From contig USMB01000009.1 of assembly GCA_900555615.1 (NCBI GenBank), forward strand, positions 1-44,817: 44,817 bases of DNA, read 5' to 3'. A model generated the notes under the pieces. That model saw nothing but the letters and a program-made list of their open reading frames with translations. It ran no database searches and was not told where the DNA came from. The DNA comes from an uncultured Clostridium sp. (GTDB lineage: Bacteria > Bacillota > Clostridia > TANB77 > CAG-508). The translations under genes and the position numbers were made by a program. Below are positions 34,678 to 43,415 of this stretch, piece after piece; the first letter of the stretch is position 1; each line of letters begins with the position of its first letter.

Positions 34678-35385
34678 TTATGATACTATTGTACCTATTT
34701 TTTCGCCTTTTACAGCTCTTACTATATTTTCTGGATCTGCTATTCCAAACACTAATAATGGAATATTATTATCTCTGCACATTGCTGTTGCTGTTGAATC
34801 CATAACTTTTAAGTCTTTATTTAATACATCTAAATATGATATTTCTTCAAATCTGATTGCATCTTTTTGTATTTTTGGATCTGCTGAATATACTGCATCT
34901 ATTGCTTTTCCTAATAGTATAATATCTGCTTTTATTTCAGTTGCTCTTAATACTGCTGCTGTATCTGTTGTAAAATATGGATGTCCTGTACCACATGCAA
35001 ATATTACAACTCTTCCTCTTTTTAGATGCTTTTCAGCTTTTCTTTGGATAAATGGTTCTGCTATTTCTCTCATTTCTATTGCTGTTTGTACCCTTGAATG
35101 TATTCCTCTTGCTTCTAATGCATCTTGTAATGCTAATCCATTCATTGCTGTTGCAAGCATTCCCATGTAGTCTGCTGTTGTTCTTTCCATTTGAAGACCT
35201 TGTCTTCCTCTCCAGAAGTTTCCGCCACCAACTACTATTGCAACTTGAACTCCCATTTCTACTACTTCTTTAATTTTGTCGCATATTTTTCCTACAACTT
35301 CAGGATTTACTCCTGTTTTTTGATCTCCTGCTAAAGCTTCTCCGCTTAATTTTAAAAGTACTCTTTTATACTTTGCTTCTGCCAT
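34678..35385 (-). CDS. pyrH: UMP kinase
   Basis: Phosphorylates UMP to UDP in pyrimidine nucleotide synthesis; hexameric amino-acid-kinase fold. Typical features are KRVLLKLSGEALAG at the N-terminus, VAIVVGGGNFWRG, and the IILLGKAIDAVYSADPK segment. The longest frame starts at 35424, but that ATG lies almost at the predicted transcription start. The ATG at 35385 follows AAAGGA and gives the usual N-terminus MAEAKYKRV and 235 residues. It is first in this operon; rpsB and tsf, normally directly upstream in Firmicutes, are not here. Confidence 0.97.
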   Translation of the reverse strand: MAEAKYKRVLLKLSGEALAGDQKTGVNPEVVGKICDKIKEVVEMGVQVAIVVGGGNFWRGRQGLQMERTTADYMGMLATAMNGLALQDALEARGIHSRVQTAIEMREIAEPFIQRKAEKHLKRGRVVIFACGTGHPYFTTDTAAVLRATEIKADIILLGKAIDAVYSADPKIQKDAIRFEEISYLDVLNKDLKVMDSTATAMCRDNNIPLLVFGIADPENIVRAVKGEKIGTIVS

Positions 35386-35407
35386 TTTGTTATCAATCCT
35401 TTCTTTT

Positions 35408-35442
35408 AGAGCATTGCTCTTCATATCGTTGTTATTCTATCA
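35408..35442 (-). promoter_or_regulatory. pyrH operon promoter and leader hairpin
   Basis: An extended -10 element (TG at 35441-35442, TAGAAT at 35434-35439) without a good -35 box. Just downstream is a small hairpin AGAGC-att-GCTCT (35408-35420) ahead of the ribosome binding site for the ATG at 35385. Confidence 0.45.
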
Positions 35443-35497
35443 TACTTTTCTAAAAATTAGTAGTATTTTATTAAAATTTTCTTAATTTGTAAAAAAT

Positions 35498-35526
35498 AAG
35501 GCGACTACTCATTCTGTAGTCGCTTT
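35498..35526 (-). terminator. Terminator after pflA
   Basis: GCGACTAC (35501-35508) pairs with GTAGTCGC (35516-35523) across a 7-nt loop, extended by three pairs, and is followed on the minus strand by TTATTTTTT. It lies directly after the pflA stop. Confidence 0.85.
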
Positions 35527-35529
35527 ATT

Positions 35530-36258
35530 CTATATTTCTAAAATTTTCTTTGCTCTATCAACATCTTCTTGATTTCCATCTCTTACACCTTCTAAAGGAT
35601 ATTTTAATCCAAATTTTTCCCATTTGTATTTTCCAATACTGTGATATGGTAAAATTTGAACTTTTTCTACTGTTTTCAATGTTGAAAGAAAATCTTTTAA
35701 TCTTAATAAATCTTGTTCATCATCTGTGTATCCTGGAACTAAAACTTGTCTTATCCACATTTTAATATTATTGTCACTTAAATATCTTGCAAATTCTAAT
35801 TCTTTTTTATTAGAAACTCCTACAATATCTTTGCATTTTTCATCATCAATATGTTTGATGTCTAGCAATACTAAATCTGTGTATTTTAAGACTTCTTTTA
35901 TTCCATCTGTTAGTGCTACCATTCCAGAAGTATCTATACAGGTTGATATTCCTTCTTCTTTTAATTTTTTAAATAATTCTAATACAAAATTGTATTGCAA
36001 TAAAGGTTCTCCACCTGTTACTGTTACTCCTCCGCCTGATGGTATTATATAATTTTTGTATCTATTTATTTTTTCTACAATTTCATCTACTGACTTATAC
36101 TCCCCGCCATTCATGTCCCATGTATCTCTGTTATGACAATATTTACATTGTAGATGACATCCTTGTAAAAACAATACAAATCTTATTCCTGGTCCATCAA
36201 CTGTTCCAAAGCTTTCTATTGAATGTACTTTGGCATAATATCTCAAATCTTTTTCCAT
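35530..36258 (-). CDS. pflA: Pyruvate formate-lyase activating enzyme
   Basis: Radical SAM enzyme that puts the glycyl radical on PflB. The 242-residue protein has the cluster motif Cys34-Cys38-Cys41 (GCHLQCKYCHN), the GGEP SAM-binding motif (VTVTGGEPLLQ) and the PflA-typical N-terminus SIESFGTVDGPGIRFVLFLQ. Its ATG overlaps the pflB stop (TAATG), with GAGAGGA as ribosome binding site, so it is translationally coupled to its substrate. It is oxygen-sensitive by nature, in line with an anaerobic lifestyle. Confidence 0.97.
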   Translation of the reverse strand: MEKDLRYYAKVHSIESFGTVDGPGIRFVLFLQGCHLQCKYCHNRDTWDMNGGEYKSVDEIVEKINRYKNYIIPSGGGVTVTGGEPLLQYNFVLELFKKLKEEGISTCIDTSGMVALTDGIKEVLKYTDLVLLDIKHIDDEKCKDIVGVSNKKELEFARYLSDNNIKMWIRQVLVPGYTDDEQDLLRLKDFLSTLKTVEKVQILPYHSIGKYKWEKFGLKYPLEGVRDGNQEDVDRAKKILEI

Positions 36259-38498
36259 TATATCCTCTCATGAATTGTTCTATTAATAACATCTAGTTGT
36301 TGTTCTCTTGTTAATTTTGTAAAGTGTACTGCATATCCTGAAACTCTGATTGTAAGTTGTGGATATTTTTCTGGATGTTCCATTGCATCTTCTAGTAATG
36401 CTCTATCAAATACGTTTACATTAATATGATGTCCTGTTTCTGCAAAGTATCCATCTAGCATACTTACTAAATTGCTTACTTTTGTTTCTTCATCTTGACC
36501 TAATGTTGATGGTGTAATAGCAAATGTAAATGAAATTCCATCTTCTGAATCTTCAAATGGTAATTTTGCAATTGAGTTCATTACTGCTAATGCTCCATTT
36601 ACATCTCTACCATGTAATGGGTTTGCTCCTGGTCCAAATGGTGCTCCTGCACGTCTTCCATCTGGTGTATTTCCTGTTGCTTTTCCATATACAACATTTG
36701 ATGTGATTGTTAAGATTGATAATGTGTGTTTTGAATCTCTATATGTTGGATGTTTCTTTAATTTATTTAAGAATCTTCTAACAACTTCAACTGCAATGTT
36801 ATCAACTCTATCATCATCATTACCAAATTGAGGATATTCTCCTTCTATTTGATAATCTACTGCTAATCCAGTTTCATCTCTAATTACTTTTACTTTTGCA
36901 TATTTGATTGCTGAAAGTGAATCTGCAACTACTGATAAACCCGCAACTCCACATGCCATTGTTCTGATTATATCTTTATCATGTAAAGCCATTTCTATTG
37001 CTTCATATGAATATTTATCATGCATATAGTGTATTGCATTTAATGCTTTTATATATATTTTTGCAACATAATCCATCATTTGGTCAAATTTTTCTATTAC
37101 TTCATCATAGTCTAAGTATTCTGATGTGATTGGTGCAAATTTTGGTGTTACTTGTTTTCCTGTTTTTTCATCTCTACCACCATTTATTGCGTATAATAAT
37201 GTTTTGGCTAAGTTTGCTCTTGCTCCGAAGAATTGCATTTGTTTTCCTATTTTCATAGGTGATACACAACATGCTATTCCATAGTCATCTCCAAGTGTTG
37301 CTCTCATTACATCATCATTTTCATATTGAATTGAAGATGTTTTGATTGATAAGTTTGCCGTATAACGTTTAAATCCTTCTGGTAATCTTGTTGACCATAG
37401 AACTGTTAAGTTTGGTTCTGGTGCTGGACCTAAGTTTTCTAATGTGTGTAATACTCTGTATGAATTTTTTGTAACTAATGTTCTACCATCTATTCCCATT
37501 CCCCCAATGCTTTCTGTTACCCATACTGGGTCTCCGCTGAATAATTCATTATATTCTGGTGTTCTTAAAAATCTTACTAATCTTAGTTTCATTACAAAAT
37601 GATCCATTAATTCTTGTGCTTGTTCTTCTGTTAATGTTCCATTTTTCATATCTCTTTCTATATATATATCTAAAAAGGTTGATGTTCTACCAATACTCAT
37701 TGCAGCACCATTTTGGTCTTTTACTGATCCTAAGTATCCAAAATATAACCATTGAATTGCTTCTTTAGCATTTCCGGCTGGTCTTGATATATCAAATCCA
37801 TATTTAGATGCCATTGCTTTTAATTCATTTAATGCTTTTATTTGCTCTGCAATTTCTTCTCTTTCTCTAATTACTTTTTCTGAGAAATCATCTACATCCA
37901 ATATTTCTAATTCTTCTTTTTTCTCTGCGATTAATGCATCTACACCATATAGTGCAACTCTTCTGTAATCACCTATAATTCTTCCTCTTCCATATCCATC
38001 TGGAAGTCCTGTTATTAAATGTGAGCTTCTTGCTGCTCTTATATCTGGAGTATATACATCAAATACACCATCATTATGTGTTTTTCTTACTGTATGGAAA
38101 ATTCTATCTGTTTCTGGGTCAACTTCTCTATCATATGCTTCACATGATTTTTCTACAATTCTGATTCCTCCAAATGGCATAATTGCTCTTTTTAAAGGTG
38201 CATCTGTTTGTAAACCTACAATTTCTTCTAAATCTTTATCTATATATCCTGCATCATGTGCTGATACTGTTGATACTGTTTTTGCATCAATATCTAAAAC
38301 TCCACCTTTTGCATCATGTTCTTTTTTGTATAATTCTAAAACCTCATTCCATAATTTTTTAGTTTTTTCTGTTGTTCCTGCTAAAAAGCTTGAATCTCCG
38401 ACATAAGGTGTGTAATTTTTTTGTATAAAGTCTCTTACATTAATTTGTCTTTTCCATTCACCTTTTTCAAACCCTTTCCATTGTTCAAAATCCATCAT
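36258..38498 (-). CDS. pflB: Formate C-acetyltransferase (pyruvate formate-lyase)
   Basis: Glycyl-radical enzyme converting pyruvate and CoA to acetyl-CoA and formate in anaerobic fermentation. The 746-residue protein has the adjacent active-site cysteines Cys410-Cys411 (IACCVSPMKIG) and the glycyl-radical site Gly721 (RVSGYAVHF) near the C-terminus. The Cys-Cys pair separates true PflB from other glycyl-radical enzymes, which have a single cysteine. The ATG at 38498 follows AAAGGA at a long spacing. A near-perfect promoter with an 18-bp palindrome precedes it, and pflA follows. Confidence 0.98.
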   Translation of the reverse strand: MMDFEQWKGFEKGEWKRQINVRDFIQKNYTPYVGDSSFLAGTTEKTKKLWNEVLELYKKEHDAKGGVLDIDAKTVSTVSAHDAGYIDKDLEEIVGLQTDAPLKRAIMPFGGIRIVEKSCEAYDREVDPETDRIFHTVRKTHNDGVFDVYTPDIRAARSSHLITGLPDGYGRGRIIGDYRRVALYGVDALIAEKKEELEILDVDDFSEKVIREREEIAEQIKALNELKAMASKYGFDISRPAGNAKEAIQWLYFGYLGSVKDQNGAAMSIGRTSTFLDIYIERDMKNGTLTEEQAQELMDHFVMKLRLVRFLRTPEYNELFSGDPVWVTESIGGMGIDGRTLVTKNSYRVLHTLENLGPAPEPNLTVLWSTRLPEGFKRYTANLSIKTSSIQYENDDVMRATLGDDYGIACCVSPMKIGKQMQFFGARANLAKTLLYAINGGRDEKTGKQVTPKFAPITSEYLDYDEVIEKFDQMMDYVAKIYIKALNAIHYMHDKYSYEAIEMALHDKDIIRTMACGVAGLSVVADSLSAIKYAKVKVIRDETGLAVDYQIEGEYPQFGNDDDRVDNIAVEVVRRFLNKLKKHPTYRDSKHTLSILTITSNVVYGKATGNTPDGRRAGAPFGPGANPLHGRDVNGALAVMNSIAKLPFEDSEDGISFTFAITPSTLGQDEETKVSNLVSMLDGYFAETGHHINVNVFDRALLEDAMEHPEKYPQLTIRVSGYAVHFTKLTREQQLDVINRTIHERI

Positions 38499-38569
38499 AT
38501 TTATTCACATTCCTTTCTCTTGTATATTATTAACACTTTAGTTATTTTTATTATGCTTTTCTATTTGCA

Positions 38570-38598
38570 ATTATATTAATAATATTATTAATTGTCAA
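38570..38598 (-). promoter_or_regulatory. pflB promoter with palindromic spacer
   Basis: Perfect consensus TTGACA (38593-38598) and TATAAT (38570-38575) with a 17-bp spacer on the minus strand. The spacer holds a perfect 18-bp palindrome, ATTAATAATATTATTAAT (38575-38592), and the -35 is inside a second dyad, AATTGT-TG-ACAATT. A repressor binding here, for example a redox regulator of the Rex type, is possible but not shown. Confidence 0.8.
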
Positions 38599-38692
38599 CA
38601 ATTTTATGAATATCATTTTTAAGACTATGAAATTTTTTTTGCTATTATTTTAGAGCTTTTCATATAATATTTATTTTATAAAAAAAATATCC

Positions 38693-38701
38693 TGTTATAA
38701 T
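38693..38701 (+). promoter_or_regulatory. Extended -10 promoter of ankyrin gene
   Basis: TGTTATAAT on the plus strand (-10 at 38696-38701), 68 nt before the ankyrin-gene ATG. The -35 region is poor, as allowed for extended -10 promoters. Confidence 0.5.
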
Positions 38702-38769
38702 GGTTAAGTCCTAGACAATGTTCAGTTGTATGTAACTACTTTTTATCGCATCTAAAGGAGGAACGTAAA

Positions 38770-39219
38770 ATGAAAGGCTTTGATTACAACAGATTCTTTG
38801 TGGCCGCTGAAAACGGTGAGAATGCTCTTCTCACTCATATGCTTTCTGAAGGCTATAATGTCCACGCTAATAATGATTTGGCACTTCGGTGTGCTTCTGA
38901 AAATGGAAAAATTGAAACTGTTAAATTATTATTAAAAAAAGGAGCATTTATTAATGCTCTTGACTCTGCTTCACTTCGGTGGGCTGCCTATTATGGAGAA
39001 ACTGAAGTTGTAGATTTCCTTATTAAAAGTGGTGCAGATCTTCATGCATGTGCTGATTCGGCTCTTTGCAATGCAATTGTTTGCAATCATTATGAAACCG
39101 TTCAATGCATCTTATCTCATAGTAATACCACTTATTCTTCTGACAGCTACCCTGTAAGGTTAGCTAAAAAGAAATCTCACATCAATATCATTCAGCTTTT
39201 CACGTTGGAAACTGCATAA
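38770..39219 (+). CDS. Ankyrin-repeat protein
   Basis: A 149-residue cytosolic protein made almost wholly of ankyrin repeats, which usually mediate protein-protein contacts. Repeats of about 30 residues are visible: DLALRCASENGKIETVKLLL, ASLRWAAYYGETEVVDFLI and a degenerate SALCNAIVCNHYETVQCIL. The first and last units are weaker. The AL-RWA-ENG and VKLLLKKGA style is like the long arrays in giant viruses and some host-associated bacteria. No catalytic domain or signal peptide is present. Base composition is visibly richer in G and C than its neighbours, with CGG, GCC, CTC and CAC codons that are scarce elsewhere in the window. It stands alone, with its own AAAGGAGG ribosome binding site, promoter and terminator. 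Acquisition by transfer is plausible. Confidence 0.85.
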   Translation: MKGFDYNRFFVAAENGENALLTHMLSEGYNVHANNDLALRCASENGKIETVKLLLKKGAFINALDSASLRWAAYYGETEVVDFLIKSGADLHACADSALCNAIVCNHYETVQCILSHSNTTYSSDSYPVRLAKKKSHINIIQLFTLETA

Positions 39220-39228
39220 GTAGTTGAG

Positions 39229-39251
39229 ACCCAGTTCACAATGAGCTGGGT
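39229..39251 (+). terminator. Terminator after ankyrin gene
   Basis: A 10-bp stem (ACCCAGTTCA at 39229-39238 with TGAGCTGGGT at 39242-39251, one G-T pair) and a CAA loop, followed by TCATATTTTTATT. Confidence 0.8.
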
Positions 39252-39524
39252 TCATATTTTTATTAATATGTCGAATTCTGTCGACAAGTTGTTCGATATT
39301 TTTTTACGAAATACTTGAAAACTTTTTAATCTTATGTTAATATGTTTACATACTAAATTTTTAGTTCGATTATAGAATTTTTAATCTATATTTTTATGTT
39401 ATTTTATAATTTTTTCAAAGAATTACAAATCACCATTTAACACAACATATATTTATTTGCGCGCGATAAATATTTATTAAATACGCTAAAAATTTAGATA
39501 TATCATGCAAAGAAAGGATTTTTT
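39252..39524 (+). promoter_or_regulatory. Upstream region of the adhesin gene
   Basis: A 273-bp AT-rich gap with no reading frame. It holds a promoter candidate TTGAAA (39315-39320), 17 bp, TAATAT (39338-39343) with an extended TGT, which would give an untranslated leader of about 175 nt. An imperfect dyad (TCGAATTCTGTCGACAAG, then TTCGATATT) lies upstream of it. The GC-rich GCGCGCGATAAATATTTATT near 39460 stands out. No known riboswitch is recognisable. Confidence 0.4.
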
Positions 39525-41090
39525 ATGAAAGTGAAAAAAATAATTAGTATTTTATTAATTGTACTAATTCTTTTAAATATGTTTCAAACAACAGTTAAAG
39601 CTGTTAATATAGATGAAGCATATATAGAAGATTTAGGTCAATGTGAAAGACATTTACAATATTGGAAAGAAAGTGACAATATATGGAGTTATATTATCAC
39701 AACAATGGTAGGATATAGAATTAATGGAACACTGCATTATGCATATTGTATGCAAAGAGAAAGACCCGGTGTTGGAAGTCATGAAAACTATTCTGTAAAA
39801 ATATCAGAAATGCTAAATAATGAGGTTATATGGAGAGCCATAATTAATGGATTTCCTTACAAAAGTCCTGCTGAATTAGGTGTAGAAAATGAAGAAGATG
39901 CTTTTGTAACAACAAAACAAGCAATTTATTGTGTTATCTATGATTGGGATGCTTCCGCTCGCTATCGTGGTGTAGATGAAAGAGGTTGGAAAATTACTAA
40001 TGCTATAATAAATATTGTACAAGAAGCAAGAACAGGAACCTCGAAACCAAATGATTCCAATGTTTTAAAAATCAACAAAGTTGGAGAATTATCTAAAGTC
40101 TCTAATAACTTTTATTCTCAAGAATTCTCTGTAAATAGCACTGTAGAAATGAGTAATTACACTATTGAAAAACTCGAAAATTTACCTCAAGGAAGCTTTT
40201 CTGCAGATTCAAATAATAATCCCAAATCAACATTTTCAGCTAATGAACACTTTAAAATACTTATCCCTACTCAAAATATTTTAGAAAATTTTACAGGGAA
40301 AATTAAAATAAATAGCACTGTAAAAACTTATCCAGTTTTCTACGGTTCAAGTTATGATAGTAATTTACAAGATTATGCTCTTACTTATGATTCATTTAAT
40401 ACTATTGGAGAAGAAATATCATTTGATGTAAATGCTCATAAATCTGGTATTAAACTATTAAAAAAAGATTCAGAAACCTCTTTACCTATCTCTAATGTAG
40501 AATTTAATTTTAAATATTCTGATGGAACAAATATCGGAAATTATAAAACAGATAAAAATGGTATTATTAATATCTCAAATCTATTACCAGGAAAAGTTAT
40601 TGTAACAGAAATTAAAACTCAGTCTCAATATGTACTAGATTCTAGCAAAAAAGAATTAACTTTAAAGTACAATGAAAATGCTGAACTTGAAATCACAAAT
40701 GAAAAAATCAAAGGAAAAATAAAAATTATAAAAACTAGTGAAGATGATAATTTAATTACAGGTGATAAAGCAGGTACTCCTTTAAAAAATGTAGAATTCA
40801 AAATCTATGATTCAAATGGTAAATTAGTAGATACAATCTCAACTGATTCAAAAGGAATTGCAATTACAAAAGCTTTACCCAAAGGTTCTTATTCTATAAA
40901 AGAAACTAAAACACAAACTTCTTACGTTTTAAATTCATCTAAATTCACAGCAGAAATTTCAAATAATGGACAAATTGTAGAAGTTCAAATAAAAAATAAA
41001 TCTCAAACTCCCCCACCTCCTGTCGAGGAACCAAAAGTTGAAAAGCAAAAAATAGAAGAACCTCCAAAATTACCTGTAACAGGTTATTAA
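39525..41090 (+). CDS. Secreted thioester-domain/SpaA-type surface adhesin
   Basis: A 521-residue exported protein. A signal peptide (KVKK then a hydrophobic run, cleavage likely after VKA near residue 26) is followed by a thioester domain: Cys75 in HYAYCMQRERPG and Gln132 in VTTKQAIYCV are the expected crosslinking pair, used in related proteins to bind host surfaces covalently. Residues 180-305 are an unassigned linker domain. Two SpaA/Cna-B-like domains follow (about 307-394 and 397-492), each with the lysine and glutamate positions used for isopeptide bonds (LLKKDSE, VTEIKT; IIKTSED, IKETKT). A proline/glutamate stalk ends in LPVTGY, then stop. The sortase-like motif is there but the hydrophobic anchor and basic tail are missing. 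AAAGAAAGGA precedes the ATG. Confidence 0.85.
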   Translation: MKVKKIISILLIVLILLNMFQTTVKAVNIDEAYIEDLGQCERHLQYWKESDNIWSYIITTMVGYRINGTLHYAYCMQRERPGVGSHENYSVKISEMLNNEVIWRAIINGFPYKSPAELGVENEEDAFVTTKQAIYCVIYDWDASARYRGVDERGWKITNAIINIVQEARTGTSKPNDSNVLKINKVGELSKVSNNFYSQEFSVNSTVEMSNYTIEKLENLPQGSFSADSNNNPKSTFSANEHFKILIPTQNILENFTGKIKINSTVKTYPVFYGSSYDSNLQDYALTYDSFNTIGEEISFDVNAHKSGIKLLKKDSETSLPISNVEFNFKYSDGTNIGNYKTDKNGIINISNLLPGKVIVTEIKTQSQYVLDSSKKELTLKYNENAELEITNEKIKGKIKIIKTSEDDNLITGDKAGTPLKNVEFKIYDSNGKLVDTISTDSKGIAITKALPKGSYSIKETKTQTSYVLNSSKFTAEISNNGQIVEVQIKNKSQTPPPPVEEPKVEKQKIEEPPKLPVTGY

Positions 41091-41098
41091 AATAAGTC

Positions 41099-41127
41099 TT
41101 GATTTTTTTCAAAATTGAATATATAAT
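41099..41127 (+). promoter_or_regulatory. tex promoter
   Basis: TTGATT (41099-41104) and TATAAT (41122-41127) with 17-bp spacing, directly after the adhesin stop and 30 nt before the tex ATG. No terminator separates the two genes. Confidence 0.7.
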
Positions 41128-41157
41128 TTGAAAAGTTCAAATTGAAAGGATGAAATC

Positions 41158-43341
41158 ATGGATAAAATTATTAATAAGATTGCAGAAGAATTAAATGTAA
41201 AAAACACTCAAGTAGAAAACGCAGTGAAATTGATTGATGAAGGAAATACAATTCCATTTATCGCTCGTTATAGAAAAGAAGCTACTGGTGGACTAAGTGA
41301 TGAAATTTTAAGAGACTTAGGCGAAAGATTAACTTACTTAAGAAATTTAGAAACACGTAAAGAAGAAATTATAAAATCAATAGATGAACAAGGAAAACTA
41401 ACAGATGAATTAACTATAGCAATAGCATCTGCAGAAACTCTTGCAGAAGTTGAAGATTTATACAGACCATTTAAGCAAAAGAAAAAAACAAGAGCAACTG
41501 TTGCAAAAGCCAAAGGATTAGAGCCTTTAGCTGATATAATAATTGCACAAGAAGAAAAAGAAGATATTAATGAAATTGCAAAACAATATATTAACATAGA
41601 TAGTCTATCTGAAGAAGATAAGAAAAATAAAGATAAAGTTGTAGCATCTGCAGAAGATGCAATTCAAGGAGCTTTGGATATAATTGCAGAAAATATTTCT
41701 GATAATGCTAAATATAGAAAATATATCAAAAAAATCTGTTACCGTGAAGGAACAATCGTAACAAAGGCTTCAAAGCCTGACGAAAAGTCTAATTATGAAA
41801 TGTATTATGATTTTACAGAATTAGTACACAAACTTCCAAGTCATAGAATTTTAGCAATTAACAGAGGCGAAGATGAAGAATTTTTAAAAGTTTCTATTGA
41901 GAAACCTGTTGAAAAAATTCTATATTATATTCAAAGAGATATAATAAAAGGTAAAACACAATTTACTGAAATGCTTACAAATACAATTGAAGATGCATTC
42001 ACAAGATTAATTGAACCTTCTGTTGACAGAGAAATTCGTTCAGATTTAACTGAAAAAGCTGAAGAAAAAGCTATAAAAGTATTTGGACAAAATGCAAAAC
42101 AATTATTACTAGGTGCTCCTATAAAAGGAAAAACTGTAATGGGATTTGACCCAGCTTATAGAACTGGTTGTAAAATTGCTGTAATTGATGAAACTGGAAA
42201 AGTTTTAGATATTGCAACAGTATACCCTACAGCACCACAAAATGATGTTGAAGGAGCAAAGAAAACTTTATTAGATTTAATAAACAAAGATCATGTAGAT
42301 ATGATTGCAATTGGAAATGGTACAGCATCTCGTGAATCTGAAATGTTTGTTTCTGACATGATAAAAGAGGTTAAATATGATATTTGTTATGTAATTGTTA
42401 GTGAAGCTGGTGCCTCTGTATATTCTGCTTCAAAACTTGCAACAGAAGAATACCCAGATATAAATGTATCTATAAGAGGTGCAATATCAATTGCACGTAG
42501 ATTACAAGACCCACTTGCAGAATTAGTAAAAATCGACCCTAAAGCTATTGGTGTTGGTCAATATCAACACGATGTTAATCAAAAGAAATTATCAGAAAGC
42601 TTAACAGGTGTTGTTGAAGACAGTGTAAACAAAGTTGGTGTTGATGTAAATACTGCTACTCCTTCCCTACTTTCTTATGTTTCTGGTATTAACAATACAA
42701 TTGCTAAAAATATTGTAAAATATAGAGACGAAAATGGTAAATTAAAAGAAAGAAAAGAATTGTTGAAAGTTCCAAAGCTTGGAAAAGTAGCTTATGAGCA
42801 ATGTGCTGGATTTATTAGAATTCCTGATGGAAAAAATCCATTAGAAAATACAGCAGTTCACCCAGAAAGCTATGAGCAAACAGAAAAATTATTAGAATTA
42901 TTGGGCTTTAAAGTTGCAGATTTAAAAAATAAAGATAATTTAAATTCTTTAAGAGAAAAATTAAAATCTGTTAATGTCGAAGAAACTGCTAAAAAACTTG
43001 AAATCGGTGAAATGACTTTAGCAGATATAATATCAGAATTATCAAAACCAGGTCGTGATCCAAGAGAAGACATGCCAAAACCTGTTCTTCGTAGTGATGT
43101 TCTAAAATTTGAAGATTTAACAGAAGGAATGGTTCTTACAGGTACTGTTCGTAATGTTATAGATTTTGGTGCATTTGTCGATATTGGTGTAAAATATGAT
43201 GGACTTGTTCATATTTCTGAAATGAGCGATTCTTATGTAAAATCTCCATCTGAAGTAGTTTCTGTTGGTGATATTGTAAAAGTTAAAGTTATAAAGATTG
43301 ACCAAGAACGTAAAAAAGTTGGACTTTCTATGAAAATATAG
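41158..43341 (+). CDS. tex: Tex-family S1 RNA-binding protein
   Basis: Conserved nucleic-acid-binding protein of the Tex/YhgF family, linked in other bacteria to transcription and toxin expression; the exact role is not settled. The 727-residue protein has the full layout: N-terminal helical Tex domain (IPFIARYRKEATGGLSDE), YqgF/RNase H-like fold (about 321-430, MGFDPAYRTGCKIAVID), helix-hairpin-helix region (about 490-560, DVNTASPS-like DVNTATPSLLSYVSG) and C-terminal S1 domain (GMVLTGTVRNVIDFGAFVDI, about 653-727). RBS AAAGGATG lies ahead of the ATG. A strong terminator follows. Confidence 0.96.
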   Translation: MDKIINKIAEELNVKNTQVENAVKLIDEGNTIPFIARYRKEATGGLSDEILRDLGERLTYLRNLETRKEEIIKSIDEQGKLTDELTIAIASAETLAEVEDLYRPFKQKKKTRATVAKAKGLEPLADIIIAQEEKEDINEIAKQYINIDSLSEEDKKNKDKVVASAEDAIQGALDIIAENISDNAKYRKYIKKICYREGTIVTKASKPDEKSNYEMYYDFTELVHKLPSHRILAINRGEDEEFLKVSIEKPVEKILYYIQRDIIKGKTQFTEMLTNTIEDAFTRLIEPSVDREIRSDLTEKAEEKAIKVFGQNAKQLLLGAPIKGKTVMGFDPAYRTGCKIAVIDETGKVLDIATVYPTAPQNDVEGAKKTLLDLINKDHVDMIAIGNGTASRESEMFVSDMIKEVKYDICYVIVSEAGASVYSASKLATEEYPDINVSIRGAISIARRLQDPLAELVKIDPKAIGVGQYQHDVNQKKLSESLTGVVEDSVNKVGVDVNTATPSLLSYVSGINNTIAKNIVKYRDENGKLKERKELLKVPKLGKVAYEQCAGFIRIPDGKNPLENTAVHPESYEQTEKLLELLGFKVADLKNKDNLNSLREKLKSVNVEETAKKLEIGEMTLADIISELSKPGRDPREDMPKPVLRSDVLKFEDLTEGMVLTGTVRNVIDFGAFVDIGVKYDGLVHISEMSDSYVKSPSEVVSVGDIVKVKVIKIDQERKKVGLSMKI

Positions 43342-43346
43342 CAAAA

Positions 43347-43376
43347 ACTGGATTTTAGGTATAACCTAAATCCAGT
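43347..43376 (+). terminator. Bidirectional terminator between tex and the BspA-like gene
   Basis: ACTGGATTTTAGGT (43347-43360) pairs with ACCTAAATCCAGT (43364-43376), one bulged T, ATA loop, with T7 on the plus strand and T5 on the minus strand. It serves two convergent genes. Confidence 0.88.
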
Positions 43377-43415
43377 CTTTTTTTATAGTATTCATATTGT
43401 AATCTTTATTGGCTT

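Noticed and set aside
41091..41157. Frameshifted anchor for the adhesin downstream of LPVTG
   Set aside because: The other two plus-strand frames give at most about a dozen residues before a stop, with no hydrophobic helix or basic tail.
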